Positions 1-8,920 of a DNA stretch of 10,108 nucleotides are shown here, in pieces (position 1 is the first letter of the stretch; each line of letters opens with the position of its first letter). The notes beneath the pieces were generated by a model. The model had not been told where the DNA came from. It did not search any database and saw only the letters and a program-made list of their open reading frames with translations. Source of the stretch: JAJKIP01 sp040509055 (GTDB lineage: Bacteria > Bacteroidota > Bacteroidia > Chitinophagales > Chitinophagaceae); NCBI GenBank assembly GCA_040509055.1, contig JBEVLT010000269.1, positions 1 through 10,108 of the forward strand, in the 5' to 3' direction. Position numbers and translations under genes: made by a program.

Positions 1-49
1 TTAGAATAACATTAAACGGTTCTATCTTCGTCTTTATATTTTAACAACC

Positions 50-817
50 ATGCCCATCGTTTTTATCACAGGCGCCAGTTCCGGTTTCGGAAAAGCCTGC
101 GCCGAAAAATTTGCTGCAAACGGTTATGATCTCATCCTGAATGCCCGCCGGAAAGACCGGCTGGAAGAACTGTGCCGCTCTCTTGAAAACCGGTACAATA
201 TAGCCGGCCATGTACTGCCTTTTGATGTGCGCGAAGAGCAGGCCGTTTTTGAAGCCATCGGTTCGCTGCCCCGTTCCTGGCAAAAGATAGATGTACTAAT
301 AAACAATGCCGGCCTGGCAGCCGGGCGGGACTATTTTGAAGAGGCCAGCCTGGACGACTGGAACAGGATGGTAGATACCAATATCAAGGGATTTGCCTAT
401 GTGGCCAAAGCTGTGGCCCGGCTGATGATCCAATACAATCCCGGCGCCGGTCATATCATCAACATGGGTTCCGTAGCGGGCAAGCAGGTATACGACCGGG
501 GCAATATGTACTGTGCCACCAAATACGCCGTAGACGCCCTGAACCAGGCCATGCGGATCGACCTGCTGCGTCATCATATCAGGGTCACCGGAATCCATCC
601 CGGCGCTGCAGAAACCGAATTTTCCATGGTCCGTTTCAAAGGCGATGCAGCTACGGCACAAAGCGTGTACAACGGTATCCGCCCGCTGGCGCCGGAAGAT
701 GTGGCCGATGTGATCTACTATTGCACCACGCTGCCTGCGCACGTTTGCATCAACGACCTCGTCATTACCTGCACACAGCAGGCCGACGGCATTTACTTCA
801 ACAGGAACGCCTCCTGA
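50..817 (+). CDS. YdfG-type short-chain dehydrogenase/reductase (SDR), NADP-dependent
   Basis: A 255-residue classical SDR, the usual family length, complete from ATG to TGA. Visible motifs are the Rossmann dinucleotide loop TGASSGFG (7-14), basic R33-R34 after the second strand (suggesting NADP(H) over NAD(H)), D59 for the adenine ring, NNAG (85-88), and the catalytic tetrad N111, S141, Y154 and K158 (YCATK). The C-terminal half carries TEFS (189-192), VRFKGD (194-199) and LPAH (228-231), which match E. coli YdfG as I remember it. YdfG oxidises L-serine and other 3-hydroxy acids and reduces malonic semialdehyde; the substrate here is inferred only. It is cytoplasmic, with no signal peptide. 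The start fits SDR N-termini, and there is no Shine-Dalgarno, as is common in Bacteroidota. A TATCTTCG at 23-30 resembles the phylum's -7 element TAnnTTTG with one mismatch, but no -33 TTG is visible. It converges on sprA with a 30-bp gap, so a shared role is not implied. Confidence 0.93.
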   Translation: MPIVFITGASSGFGKACAEKFAANGYDLILNARRKDRLEELCRSLENRYNIAGHVLPFDVREEQAVFEAIGSLPRSWQKIDVLINNAGLAAGRDYFEEASLDDWNRMVDTNIKGFAYVAKAVARLMIQYNPGAGHIINMGSVAGKQVYDRGNMYCATKYAVDALNQAMRIDLLRHHIRVTGIHPGAAETEFSMVRFKGDAATAQSVYNGIRPLAPEDVADVIYYCTTLPAHVCINDLVITCTQQADGIYFNRNAS

Positions 818-847
818 GAACGGCGTACGCTTGATTGACGATCATCC

Positions 848-3800
848 TTATTGCGCCAGGGATATCCGTACCTGCAGCCCCCCTCTTGTATTGGTCACCG
901 GGAAGGCATTGCTCACTTTGGGTATGTTACGGTTTTGCTCGAAGTACAGTTTCAGGCTCACGCGGTTGTTGAGCACATAGTCGATCGATGGGGCAATGCG
1001 GATCACCTTCTGGCCGGCTGTACCAAATGCCGTCCCCTGGTCCAGCTTACTGTTGGCCGTGGCATCGTCGCGCAGGCTGAAGTCGAAGCGGAAGGTCACA
1101 TCGTTGTCCAGCTTCATGCCCTTCTTGCCGATCTTCAGGTTTTTGATAATGGGCACACCTTTCTTTCGCCAGTTGAACCCGAAGGTCATTTCAGTAGAGC
1201 GGTTCTCCGCCAGCTGGTAGTCGATCAGGCTAAGGCTCAGCGTACGGCTCTTCCTGAACTCTATCCGGGTAGACAGCTGGTTGGTAAAGGTCATATCCAC
1301 TTCGATCAGCGGATCGAACTGCTCCTGGATAGTGATATTCGGCACCAGGAAGTAAGGGATATAATCCCCTTTGGCGTCCTGGAAGAAGGGATACCCGACC
1401 CGGAACGGATCGAGGAACAGCAGCGCCGTATTGAAGCTGTTCATGCTCAGCGAGCTATGGTAGCCGTGCCGGATGGTCACGTTGGAGAATATCCTGTCCA
1501 GCCCGCCCAGCCTCGACAAACCGTTGTAGGTAATGGTCCAGTTAGGCTTGGGTACCAGCCCGGAAAACGGGTTGGAATTGATTTTGGGATTGGTATTTTT
1601 AAACAGCCTGACGCTTGAGGGGTCCTTGTTGGTATAAGCCGCAATAAACGACGGGATCACCACATCCTGCGCATAGCGGCCGTAGCCTTCCACGTAGCCG
1701 TCGGGGTCCTGCGGGTTACCGGAGGCATAGGGATTCACCGTTTTCAATCGTTGCGACAGCAACACCCGGTTGGCCTCAAACTGCTTGAAAGTTTCCGACA
1801 CTACGTTCGGATCGAATTTGCGGAACAGGGTCTGGTACGAGATATAACTGATGCTGAAGCTGCCCATGGCATAGGGATTCAACCGGGTGAGGCCCACGTT
1901 GTCCACAGCACTGGTATCCTTGTACAGTTCGGAATATTGCTTGCTGAATGACTTATCTATGTTCAGGTCGATGTTCAGGTCGCGGATGGGGCTCAGCTGC
2001 GCTGTCAGAGTCAGCCGCTGGTTGTAGCGTTGCTGTATCTGTGCAGAAAGCAGGGTATCGTGCGAGAGCAATCCACGCGCGCCGAAATTATTGATCCAGC
2101 TGGTATCGGGCTGGTAGCCGAAGATGAACCCGAAACCCGGATTGCCGCTCTTGATATTGGCGCCGAGAACATGGGTGCTGTCCATATACCCGGGCAGCAT
2201 AGTGCCAAACTCTTCGTTGTACTGGATGCCCACCCGTTTGAGCGAAGTAGCCAGGCCGGTAGCAAACCGTACTACACCACCCGGATCGGGCTGGCTGGCA
2301 TTCCGGTTTTGCTGGCGCAATTTCCGCCGCTCTTCCCTTGCCAGGCGGCGCGCTGCTTTGATGGCTTTTTTCCGTTGGCGGGGCGTCATGCCGGCCAGCG
2401 CCACACTGTCGATCTTCGGCTGCGGCTTTTCAGCTGGCTTAGGCCCGGCGGGAGCAGCAGGCGCTGCGCTCTTCTCACCAGGCCGGCGTGGTGCGCCAGC
2501 CGAGGGGTTGCTCACAGCCCGCAGGAACCTTGACTTGTTGTATAGCTGATCGAAGTTGAGCTCACCATTAATGATACGCGTCTGTGTATTCGAGATGGTA
2601 TTGCCCAGGCTTCTCCTGAGCAGGGAAGCGGCCAGCCAATCGTACTGCGTACGATAAGAGGCCCGGAAGGTAGTCCAGTCGAGCAGCGGTATCTTTTGCG
2701 TGGGCAGCGTATAGGTCAGCGCAGCCTCCTGGAAATAGCGGGTATTGCGACCGCCGTTCAACAGATTTTTACGCACCGAGTCTTTTTTCTCTTTGGTGTC
2801 GATACGGCCAAATGGTTCATCCACCCTTGCATTGTTGGTAGCCGTGAAGTCGAGCATCAGCGAGCGGGTCAGGTTCCACTGCAGGATATAATAGCGGTCG
2901 AAGGTGAAATACTTGTCGTAGGTCTCGGGTATCTTGTAGGGTCCGCCGCCCACGTTGCGCGGGCGTGTGGCGCCAAACTGGCGAAAGATGTCAGCCCGGA
3001 ACGACAGCTGCGACGGAACATAGTTGAAATTAATATCCTTGATAAAGGTCAGCCATTTCGAATTGGATTTGATCAGCCTTTTGAAAGGCTCCAGGTACCG
3101 GGGTTGCGGCGCATAGTTGTACCCGATGGCCCCGCGTGTCCGCCGCATTTCATAGTTCTCGATCAGCGGGTTGTGCTGGGTGGTTTGAATGTAAGAATAG
3201 TTGAGATCGAAGTTGGACACGCTCCATATCTTGGGGCGTTTGCCATCGGTCTTCAACTTCTTGACATTGGTAAAGTTCAGCGTCTTGATAGTGGTGATAT
3301 CCTGCGCATCGTTCCGGATGGAATCTTTGGAGTTGCCGCTGGCCTGTTTCAGCTTGTCGGTAAGTTTGATATCCAGGTCGTAGGGATCGTATTCCGGCGT
3401 GCTGGCGATACGGCTGATCCCTGCATACACTGGTATCTGCACACCCAGCTGGCGCGGCAGCAGTTTACCGGCATCGATATTGGCCGACAGGTCGAAGGTA
3501 TACACATCTTCCCTGCTTCGTTCGTTCACACGCTGCTCCAGCGTACCAAATCCTCGGCTGCGGGCCGTACCGGCCAGGGTAAGGCTGCCCAGGTCAGCCA
3601 GCCTTACATCCACCCGCCCCAGGGCGGCCCAGCCACCTTTTTCGTCCAGGTTGGAAAGGCGTAGTTCGTTGAACCATACTTCGGCGCAGGCATTTCCATC
3701 TGCAATATTGGTATTCTCCACGGCCAGCAGCATACCCCTCACCTCGCCCAGGTTGGGGTTGCCAAGAATGCCGTACGAGCGGCCATCGGCCTGTATCTCG

Positions 3801-6800
3801 CGGTAGTATTGCGATGATGGCGTGGCCGAATTATTCCTTCGCAGCTTTAGTTTGGTCAGCTCCTGCAGGTCAAAATCCAGGTTGTTGGCGGCCGGCCATA
3901 TCCGCAGGCTGTCCCGCTCTCCCCAGTTGGTTTTTTTCAGCGGTATGCGTATTTCATAATAGTTGCCCTGGAAGTCGTTGCCGATCCGGACAACGGCAGT
4001 GAGCGAATTATCCTGGATAAATGTATTATCCTGGCGTGCTTCGGCGTGGATGAACATCTGCAGCCTTCCGTACTGGCGCAAGTCCATATTCATGGTCTTG
4101 AATACACCGCGCGACTCGAACTGCTGCAGCCCGCAAAACTGTACGCTCAGCGATTGCTCGTTCAGGTACAGCTGCACGTTGTTGTTGCTCAGCTGCTGCT
4201 GGCGATCGATGCCGGGCGGGATCACGTACGGGATCGGCTGCCGCTGGTCGTTCTCCTCCAGGTTCACGGCCAGCGTGTTGAACTCTACGGGGTCCACGGC
4301 AGGCAGGTTCTTATAGTTGCCGGTGGTATCGATCTCGTACCTGAACTGGCGCCATTGGTTGCGGATCAGCTCCAGCTTGCCAAAGCGCATGACCACCGAA
4401 TCCTCGAAGCCGGTCACGAACATGCGGAGGAAACGGATGGATTTGAAATCCGGGATATTGCCCACCTTGGTCTGAAAATCCGAAATGGGTATGCGGAAAA
4501 GATACCAGGTCTCTGTACGGGTGCCGCCGTTGGCCAGGCGTACATCCACCATCCTTTTGTCTGTGATGAAGTTGGTACCGGTCAGCATGTTGGGCTGGAT
4601 ATCTACTTCGTACTGGAAATATTCCTCTACCTCGTTCAGTGTATTGTCACGGTTCAGCTCTTCGGCATCGGGGTATTGCGTAAAGGCATTGACGAACTGG
4701 CTGTTGTTGTTGGATACCGGTGAGTTGCCATGCGGGTTGTTGATGTCCTTGTACCGACCCAGGATACCGGTATTGGAGGCGTCGTACGAAGCATCGCGGT
4801 AAGGCCGGAAGTTATCGGCAGACGGGTCGTTCTGGGCTTTGGCAAAAGCGCCGGGCGCACTTGCCTGCAGGTTGCCGAGGTAGGTGCTGAACCTGGTACG
4901 CTCTTCCTCGTCGGTCAGCCCGTCAAAACCTACGTCCTGGTATTGGCGATCGTCCGGTTCGTTGCTGAAAGCATTGGTCACCTGCAGCGGGTTGGAGGGC
5001 ACTTTGCCCCATACCGTATTTTGATCCACGGGCGCCGGGATATTCGGCGTGGGCAGCCCGTTCTCGTATTGCCGTTTCCCGTCGCGCAGCAGGTCTTCGG
5101 AGATATTGCCGAGATTGAAATACAGCTTGCCGCCGCTGCTGGCCGGGTTGGTGATGAAAGGGTCCTGCAGCCAGAACTCGAGGTATTCGATATTGCCGGT
5201 CTCGAAATCGATCTGGTCGATATTGCGCATGATGCCGCCCCACGATTGTTTGGGATTGGCCAGCCTGCCGTCCGGCGTTATCCGGCCGGGCCTGTACTCA
5301 AAGTTGTAAGGCGCCTTGTCTTTCGGGTAAAAGGCCAGGTCGAACGTGGTGAGCAGCCCCTGGCCAAAATCGGTGCTGCGCTGGGGGAAGATCTCCTGCT
5401 GCAATACCTGCCGTGTCTCCGGCCTGGACAGCTCCGCCAGGTTGTTGCGCAGGGGGTTATTGGAATTATTTTTTTCCTGCAATACCGGCTCGATATTGTA
5501 CCAGGCCAGCTTGGCCCGGTTGTAACCACTTGCCAGGTCATTGATCAGCGATGACTCGGTAAACAGGCCGTTGCCCTGCGGTATGGAAGCCATGTTCCAG
5601 CTGATAAGCGGGAACCGCAGGTCGATGGCCGAGCGGGTGCCTTCAAAATCGTCCACGTACATCACCCCCTGGCTGCCCCGTCCGATCTGCGGCGCATGGC
5701 CGGGATCGAGCACGGCAGCTTCCGCATAACCCGTGATGGACGACATGGCGCGGGTGGAATAAAACGGCAGCTTATCCAGCCACTTGGACAGCCGCGGCCA
5801 GTCGCTGCGATAATCCACATCCAGCCCATACATGGTATTGCGGATCGGATCTTCCCCATAAGATTGCTTGATGAAGAAGGGCCGCTCACCCAGCCGTACG
5901 ATGGTACCGCCGAGCGTCAGTTTTTTATTGGCAAAATAGTCCAGCCGCAGCCCCATGTAGTTGCGCTGCTGGATGCCGAAGGCCGCCTGGTTTTCGTACT
6001 GGATATTGACAGGCACGCCGGAATTAATGATAGCCTGGTTGATCACGCGCAGCGTACCAAGGTCGTAGTTGATCTCGTAATCGATGTTTTCCTGCAGGGT
6101 TTGGCCGGCTGCCGTTACCGTCACCGATCCGCGCGGAATATTGAAGCCAAGCTGGTAATCGCCGCTGCCCGAAGAGGACGTACGCGACCGGCCGTTGATC
6201 TTGTACCGGTTCAGGTTGGCATAGGTTTGCGCGATGGCCTTGATAGTATCGTAAAGCGGATAGTATACATATTTATCGCGCTGCGCCTGCCCGGCAAACA
6301 CATATTCCAGGTCGCGGCCAAACGGCTCCAGCACCGGGAAGATGATGCGGCTCATGGACGAGATGACGGTAAACCCTTCCACGAAGTCGAACACGCCATC
6401 GGGTTGCGGGTCATTCTGGTTATTCAGCCGGTCCAGGTTCACCAGCGAGATCAGCGGCTGGCCTTCGTATTGGGGCAATACATCGGGCGGGGGCAGGTAT
6501 CTTTTTTCACCCAGGCTGGGCTCTTCGTACAGCACATCCAGCTTGAAGTCGGTACGCTCCAGCTGTCCGTACCCTACCGAATACACGTTTTTCATCATCA
6601 GGTCCCAGATGGGTAGGTTGGTACGCTGCGACGTGGCTTTCAGCAGCTTCAGGAACAGTACGTTCTGCGTGGTACCCGTAGAGTCCGGCGGCACATCCTG
6701 CGAGAACTCACCCACCTGAAACACGCGGCCGTTGTAGGTGTATTGAAACGCCACACCCAGTACTTCATCGGGCTGCAGCGGCTGGTTGAGCGAGAGGAAG

Positions 6801-8137
6801 CCGATCTGAGGGTTATAGTAATAATCCGAAGGCTGCAGCTTGCGGGCAAAGGTCTTTTCAAAATCCTGTACCGGGGCCAGGCCATTACCGGTCAGGAAGC
6901 TTTGTATGGTGCTGGAGTTGCGGGTGGTGGAGCTGCCGGTAAGCAGGGCATAGAGGCTGTTGATTGGGTTGTTCGGCAGCGAATTCGGATCGCCGGTGCC
7001 GCCCCAGGGCCCGTAAGGCTGCCCTTCGCCCAGGTCCATCAGCGCCACGATATCCCTGGTTTCGGTAGTGGCGCCGGTGCGGTTGGTCACCCACACTTCC
7101 ATGCGCAACACCTGTATCGCCGACGTCACCACCGGCAGCTGGCTCATGGCCCGGTTATAATTCCGGTTGAAATACTGGGCCAGCAGGAAGTGCCTGTTCT
7201 CCTCGTAGTCGTCGGCCCGCAATGAAAAACTTTGCGTGGCGGTACCGCCTTCCAGCCCCATGGACTGGCGCTGGGCCCGCTGGTTGGCCAGTACGCCGGT
7301 CACGAACAGCTTGCCGAATTGTGCCTGCGTCTTGACCCCGAACAGGGACGTAGCCCCGGGGATCAGCGTGCCTTTGGAGGTGAAACTCACGTTGCCCAGC
7401 TGGAACTGCTTGATGATCTCATCGTCCTTGCCCTGGTAGTTCAGGTTCAGCTGGTTCTCGAATTCGAAGTTGGCCAGCGTGTTATAGTTGATCGGCAGCT
7501 TCAGTTTGTCGCCGATATTGGCATCTACCTGCAGCTGGGCGTTCATGTTGAAGTCCAGCCCGCCGTTCTTCGTAGCCCGCTCCGGCAGCGTGGGATTCTT
7601 GATATTCTGCCCCTGGTAGCCGGCCAGGATGTCGACATAACCGGAAGGCCGTATGTCGATCTTGCCCGTGCCCACGATCCGGTTGAACCAGTCTTTCGGG
7701 GCATTGAATTTTGGCTTGAACAGCCGGCGGTTCATATCGGCCAGCATGTGAGAGCGCTGGCGGAAATATTCGTTCTCATCCAGCCGGCCCTGCAGGCGGA
7801 TGAATTCGTCGCGGCTGAAGGAAACCGGGGAACGGTAATAGCGGTCGCCGATCTTTTCGGTGATGTAGTATTGCCCGGTCAGCGGATCGTACTCGACATG
7901 GCGGCGGATGAAGCCGGTATCGCGCAGGTCAAAGGTATTGCGGCTGGGATTGGTATAGGGATCGCCGTAGCGGTCGGACAGCGGATAGCGCAGCGTATCG
8001 CGGCCAAGGGTATCATAGGCTGCGCGGGGGGCAGCGGGTGCAGAAGGGATAAAACGCGCCTGTGCCTGCCCGGCAAAGGCAAGCAGTATGGCCATAGCGA
8101 TCCATGTACGGAAAATATGCGCAGTCTCAGAATTCAC
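848..8137 (-). CDS. sprA: SprA/Sov, type IX secretion system outer-membrane translocon
   Basis: A 2429-residue protein close in length to Flavobacterium SprA and Porphyromonas Sov (about 2400-2500). The family forms a single-chain 36-strand outer-membrane barrel that exports folded T9SS cargo and supports gliding, with PorV and a plug protein as partners (known for the family). Seen here: signal peptide with hydrophobic core 13-23 and likely cleavage after AQA (about residue 27); N-terminal motif EYDPLTGQYYITEKIGDRYY (82-101); hallmark YVDDFEGT (827-834); QDVGFDGLTDEEE (1067-1079); EVWFNELRLS (1486-1495); many alternating aromatic strands; and a C-terminus ending GLQVRISLAQ, like a barrel-closing strand. 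The start is GTG (8137-8135). An in-frame stop lies at 8152-8150, and the first ATG (residue 15) would leave a 13-residue signal lacking a charged n-region, so GTG is preferred. A basic Ala/Pro-rich stretch at about 1876-1953 interrupts barrel-like sequence. No frameshift or truncation. It lies 40 bp after ruvA. Confidence 0.97.
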   Translation of the reverse strand: MNSETAHIFRTWIAMAILLAFAGQAQARFIPSAPAAPRAAYDTLGRDTLRYPLSDRYGDPYTNPSRNTFDLRDTGFIRRHVEYDPLTGQYYITEKIGDRYYRSPVSFSRDEFIRLQGRLDENEYFRQRSHMLADMNRRLFKPKFNAPKDWFNRIVGTGKIDIRPSGYVDILAGYQGQNIKNPTLPERATKNGGLDFNMNAQLQVDANIGDKLKLPINYNTLANFEFENQLNLNYQGKDDEIIKQFQLGNVSFTSKGTLIPGATSLFGVKTQAQFGKLFVTGVLANQRAQRQSMGLEGGTATQSFSLRADDYEENRHFLLAQYFNRNYNRAMSQLPVVTSAIQVLRMEVWVTNRTGATTETRDIVALMDLGEGQPYGPWGGTGDPNSLPNNPINSLYALLTGSSTTRNSSTIQSFLTGNGLAPVQDFEKTFARKLQPSDYYYNPQIGFLSLNQPLQPDEVLGVAFQYTYNGRVFQVGEFSQDVPPDSTGTTQNVLFLKLLKATSQRTNLPIWDLMMKNVYSVGYGQLERTDFKLDVLYEEPSLGEKRYLPPPDVLPQYEGQPLISLVNLDRLNNQNDPQPDGVFDFVEGFTVISSMSRIIFPVLEPFGRDLEYVFAGQAQRDKYVYYPLYDTIKAIAQTYANLNRYKINGRSRTSSSGSGDYQLGFNIPRGSVTVTAAGQTLQENIDYEINYDLGTLRVINQAIINSGVPVNIQYENQAAFGIQQRNYMGLRLDYFANKKLTLGGTIVRLGERPFFIKQSYGEDPIRNTMYGLDVDYRSDWPRLSKWLDKLPFYSTRAMSSITGYAEAAVLDPGHAPQIGRGSQGVMYVDDFEGTRSAIDLRFPLISWNMASIPQGNGLFTESSLINDLASGYNRAKLAWYNIEPVLQEKNNSNNPLRNNLAELSRPETRQVLQQEIFPQRSTDFGQGLLTTFDLAFYPKDKAPYNFEYRPGRITPDGRLANPKQSWGGIMRNIDQIDFETGNIEYLEFWLQDPFITNPASSGGKLYFNLGNISEDLLRDGKRQYENGLPTPNIPAPVDQNTVWGKVPSNPLQVTNAFSNEPDDRQYQDVGFDGLTDEEERTRFSTYLGNLQASAPGAFAKAQNDPSADNFRPYRDASYDASNTGILGRYKDINNPHGNSPVSNNNSQFVNAFTQYPDAEELNRDNTLNEVEEYFQYEVDIQPNMLTGTNFITDKRMVDVRLANGGTRTETWYLFRIPISDFQTKVGNIPDFKSIRFLRMFVTGFEDSVVMRFGKLELIRNQWRQFRYEIDTTGNYKNLPAVDPVEFNTLAVNLEENDQRQPIPYVIPPGIDRQQQLSNNNVQLYLNEQSLSVQFCGLQQFESRGVFKTMNMDLRQYGRLQMFIHAEARQDNTFIQDNSLTAVVRIGNDFQGNYYEIRIPLKKTNWGERDSLRIWPAANNLDFDLQELTKLKLRRNNSATPSSQYYREIQADGRSYGILGNPNLGEVRGMLLAVENTNIADGNACAEVWFNELRLSNLDEKGGWAALGRVDVRLADLGSLTLAGTARSRGFGTLEQRVNERSREDVYTFDLSANIDAGKLLPRQLGVQIPVYAGISRIASTPEYDPYDLDIKLTDKLKQASGNSKDSIRNDAQDITTIKTLNFTNVKKLKTDGKRPKIWSVSNFDLNYSYIQTTQHNPLIENYEMRRTRGAIGYNYAPQPRYLEPFKRLIKSNSKWLTFIKDINFNYVPSQLSFRADIFRQFGATRPRNVGGGPYKIPETYDKYFTFDRYYILQWNLTRSLMLDFTATNNARVDEPFGRIDTKEKKDSVRKNLLNGGRNTRYFQEAALTYTLPTQKIPLLDWTTFRASYRTQYDWLAASLLRRSLGNTISNTQTRIINGELNFDQLYNKSRFLRAVSNPSAGAPRRPGEKSAAPAAPAGPKPAEKPQPKIDSVALAGMTPRQRKKAIKAARRLAREERRKLRQQNRNASQPDPGGVVRFATGLATSLKRVGIQYNEEFGTMLPGYMDSTHVLGANIKSGNPGFGFIFGYQPDTSWINNFGARGLLSHDTLLSAQIQQRYNQRLTLTAQLSPIRDLNIDLNIDKSFSKQYSELYKDTSAVDNVGLTRLNPYAMGSFSISYISYQTLFRKFDPNVVSETFKQFEANRVLLSQRLKTVNPYASGNPQDPDGYVEGYGRYAQDVVIPSFIAAYTNKDPSSVRLFKNTNPKINSNPFSGLVPKPNWTITYNGLSRLGGLDRIFSNVTIRHGYHSSLSMNSFNTALLFLDPFRVGYPFFQDAKGDYIPYFLVPNITIQEQFDPLIEVDMTFTNQLSTRIEFRKSRTLSLSLIDYQLAENRSTEMTFGFNWRKKGVPIIKNLKIGKKGMKLDNDVTFRFDFSLRDDATANSKLDQGTAFGTAGQKVIRIAPSIDYVLNNRVSLKLYFEQNRNIPKVSNAFPVTNTRGGLQVRISLAQ

Positions 8138-8177
8138 AAGTAGTCCCAGTCAGTTAGTTTCCTGAAATATTTGGCTA

Positions 8178-8759
8178 TCAGAGGATACGAAGTGTCTTTT
8201 TGATCAGTTCTTCCACGGGTATATCCGGATCGTTTGCCAGGGCCTTTTGAAGCGCCTGCTCTGCAGCCATCCTGTTGATCCCCAAAGCCGTCAGGGCATT
8301 TAACGCATCATGGTGCAAAGTATTGTTTTTCATAGGAGAAATATTTATTTCTGCTCCCTGTTTGGCCAGTTTATCCCTGAGTTCCAATACGATCCGTTCG
8401 GCTGTCTTTTTACCGATGCCTTTGATGCGCTCCAGGGTGCGGCTGTCGCCCTGAACGATCGCGGCGGCCAGCTCCACCGGCTTCATATACGAGAGCATAA
8501 CCCGGGCAGTGGATGCGCCGATACCGGAAATAGCGGTCAGTTGCCCGAACATCTCCTTTTCAGCCACGTCGAAAAAGCCGTACAGGATATGCGCATCTTC
8601 CCGGATGATCAGTACGGTGTGCAGCACCCCCTTTTCCAGGTTTTGGATGCGGCCATAGGTGTTCAGGCTGATCTGTACCTCATACCCTACCCCGTTTACC
8701 TCTATCTGCACCCAGGCGGGCGTTTTGGTCACAAAATCTCCTTTCAGGTATGCGATCAT
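8178..8759 (-). CDS. ruvA: Holliday junction branch migration protein RuvA
   Basis: A 193-residue protein, near the usual 190-205. RuvA tetramers bind four-way DNA junctions and load the RuvB helicase motor for branch migration during recombinational repair (known for the family). The start MIAYLKG is typical. Domain I (OB fold, about 1-64) contains GVGYEV (23-28) and REDA (53-56); E54/D55 align with the E. coli acidic-pin residues E55/D56, followed by LYGF (59-62). Domain II has two helix-hairpin-helix motifs, ISGIGASTA (77-85) and IKGIGKKTAERI (112-123). Domain III (about 148-193) is the RuvB-contacting helical bundle, DALNALTALG... to the C-terminus. The linker at about 135-147 is polar, as expected. 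sprA begins 40 bp downstream on the same strand with no evident terminator between, so the two are probably co-transcribed. There is no Shine-Dalgarno; a TATTTTCG sits 5 bp before the ATG but is too close for a confident promoter call. Confidence 0.97.
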   Translation of the reverse strand: MIAYLKGDFVTKTPAWVQIEVNGVGYEVQISLNTYGRIQNLEKGVLHTVLIIREDAHILYGFFDVAEKEMFGQLTAISGIGASTARVMLSYMKPVELAAAIVQGDSRTLERIKGIGKKTAERIVLELRDKLAKQGAEINISPMKNNTLHHDALNALTALGINRMAAEQALQKALANDPDIPVEELIKKTLRIL

Positions 8760-8785
8760 GGCTGCGAAAATAGGCGAAAAGGTCC

Positions 8786-8872
8786 GATGTTCCGGGTTTG
8801 ATGTTCGGGGTTAGGGTCGTTTATCCGCATGGCAGAATCTGCTCTTTGCACGAAACGCCGAACATCGAACCT
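8786..8872. repeat. Short direct and inverted intergenic repeat (GATGTTC family)
   Basis: Two head-to-tail 14-bp copies, GATGTTCCGGGTTT (8786-8799) and GATGTTCGGGGTTA (8800-8813), are followed 40 bp later by an inverted copy at 8854-8872, whose reverse complement reads AGGTTCGATGTTCGGCGTT. The inverted copy matches 8794-8812 at 16 of 19 positions, so the region could fold into a long imperfect hairpin with a 41-base loop. It lies wholly within the divergent ruvA/fabH gap. From memory, similar GAACATCGAA-like intergenic runs occur in Bacteroidota genomes, but I cannot confirm that this belongs to a dispersed family. There is no T-run after either arm, so a terminator is not indicated. Confidence 0.7.
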
Positions 8873-8889
8873 CAAATCGCAAACTATAG

Positions 8890-8897
8890 TATATTCG
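8890..8897 (+). promoter_or_regulatory. Possible -7 promoter element for fabH
   Basis: TATATTCG matches the Bacteroidota -7 consensus TAnnTTTG with one mismatch and ends 23 bases before the fabH ATG, a sensible position. No TTG is found at the expected -33 spacing (17-23 bases upstream), so this is a weak call resting on one half-site. Confidence 0.25.
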
Positions 8898-8920
8898 TGC
8901 TCAAATTTTTAATCATACAG

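Noticed and set aside
296..742. A minus-strand open frame of 148 codons inside the SDR gene
   Set aside because: It is fully contained in a clearly coding SDR gene on the other strand, has no recognisable motif, and fits an antisense shadow.
851..8143. A chain of long plus-strand open frames antisense to sprA (for example 851-1618, 2696-3664, 4730-5554, 5696-6616, 7232-8143)
   Set aside because: All lie in the same register, codon-aligned antisense to sprA. Stops there need Leu TTA/CTA or Ser TCA codons in sprA, which this GC-leaning gene uses rarely, so the antisense frame stays open. The translations show no recognisable domains.
8765..8772. TATTTTCG on the minus strand as the ruvA promoter -7 element
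   Set aside because: It lies 5 bp before the ruvA ATG, which would require a nearly leaderless mRNA, and no convincing -33 element was seen.
8798..8920. An upstream extension of fabH to the ATG at 8798 (41 extra residues)
   Set aside because: The extension runs through the intergenic repeat and does not resemble FabH. The ATG at 8921 gives the standard FabH N-terminus.
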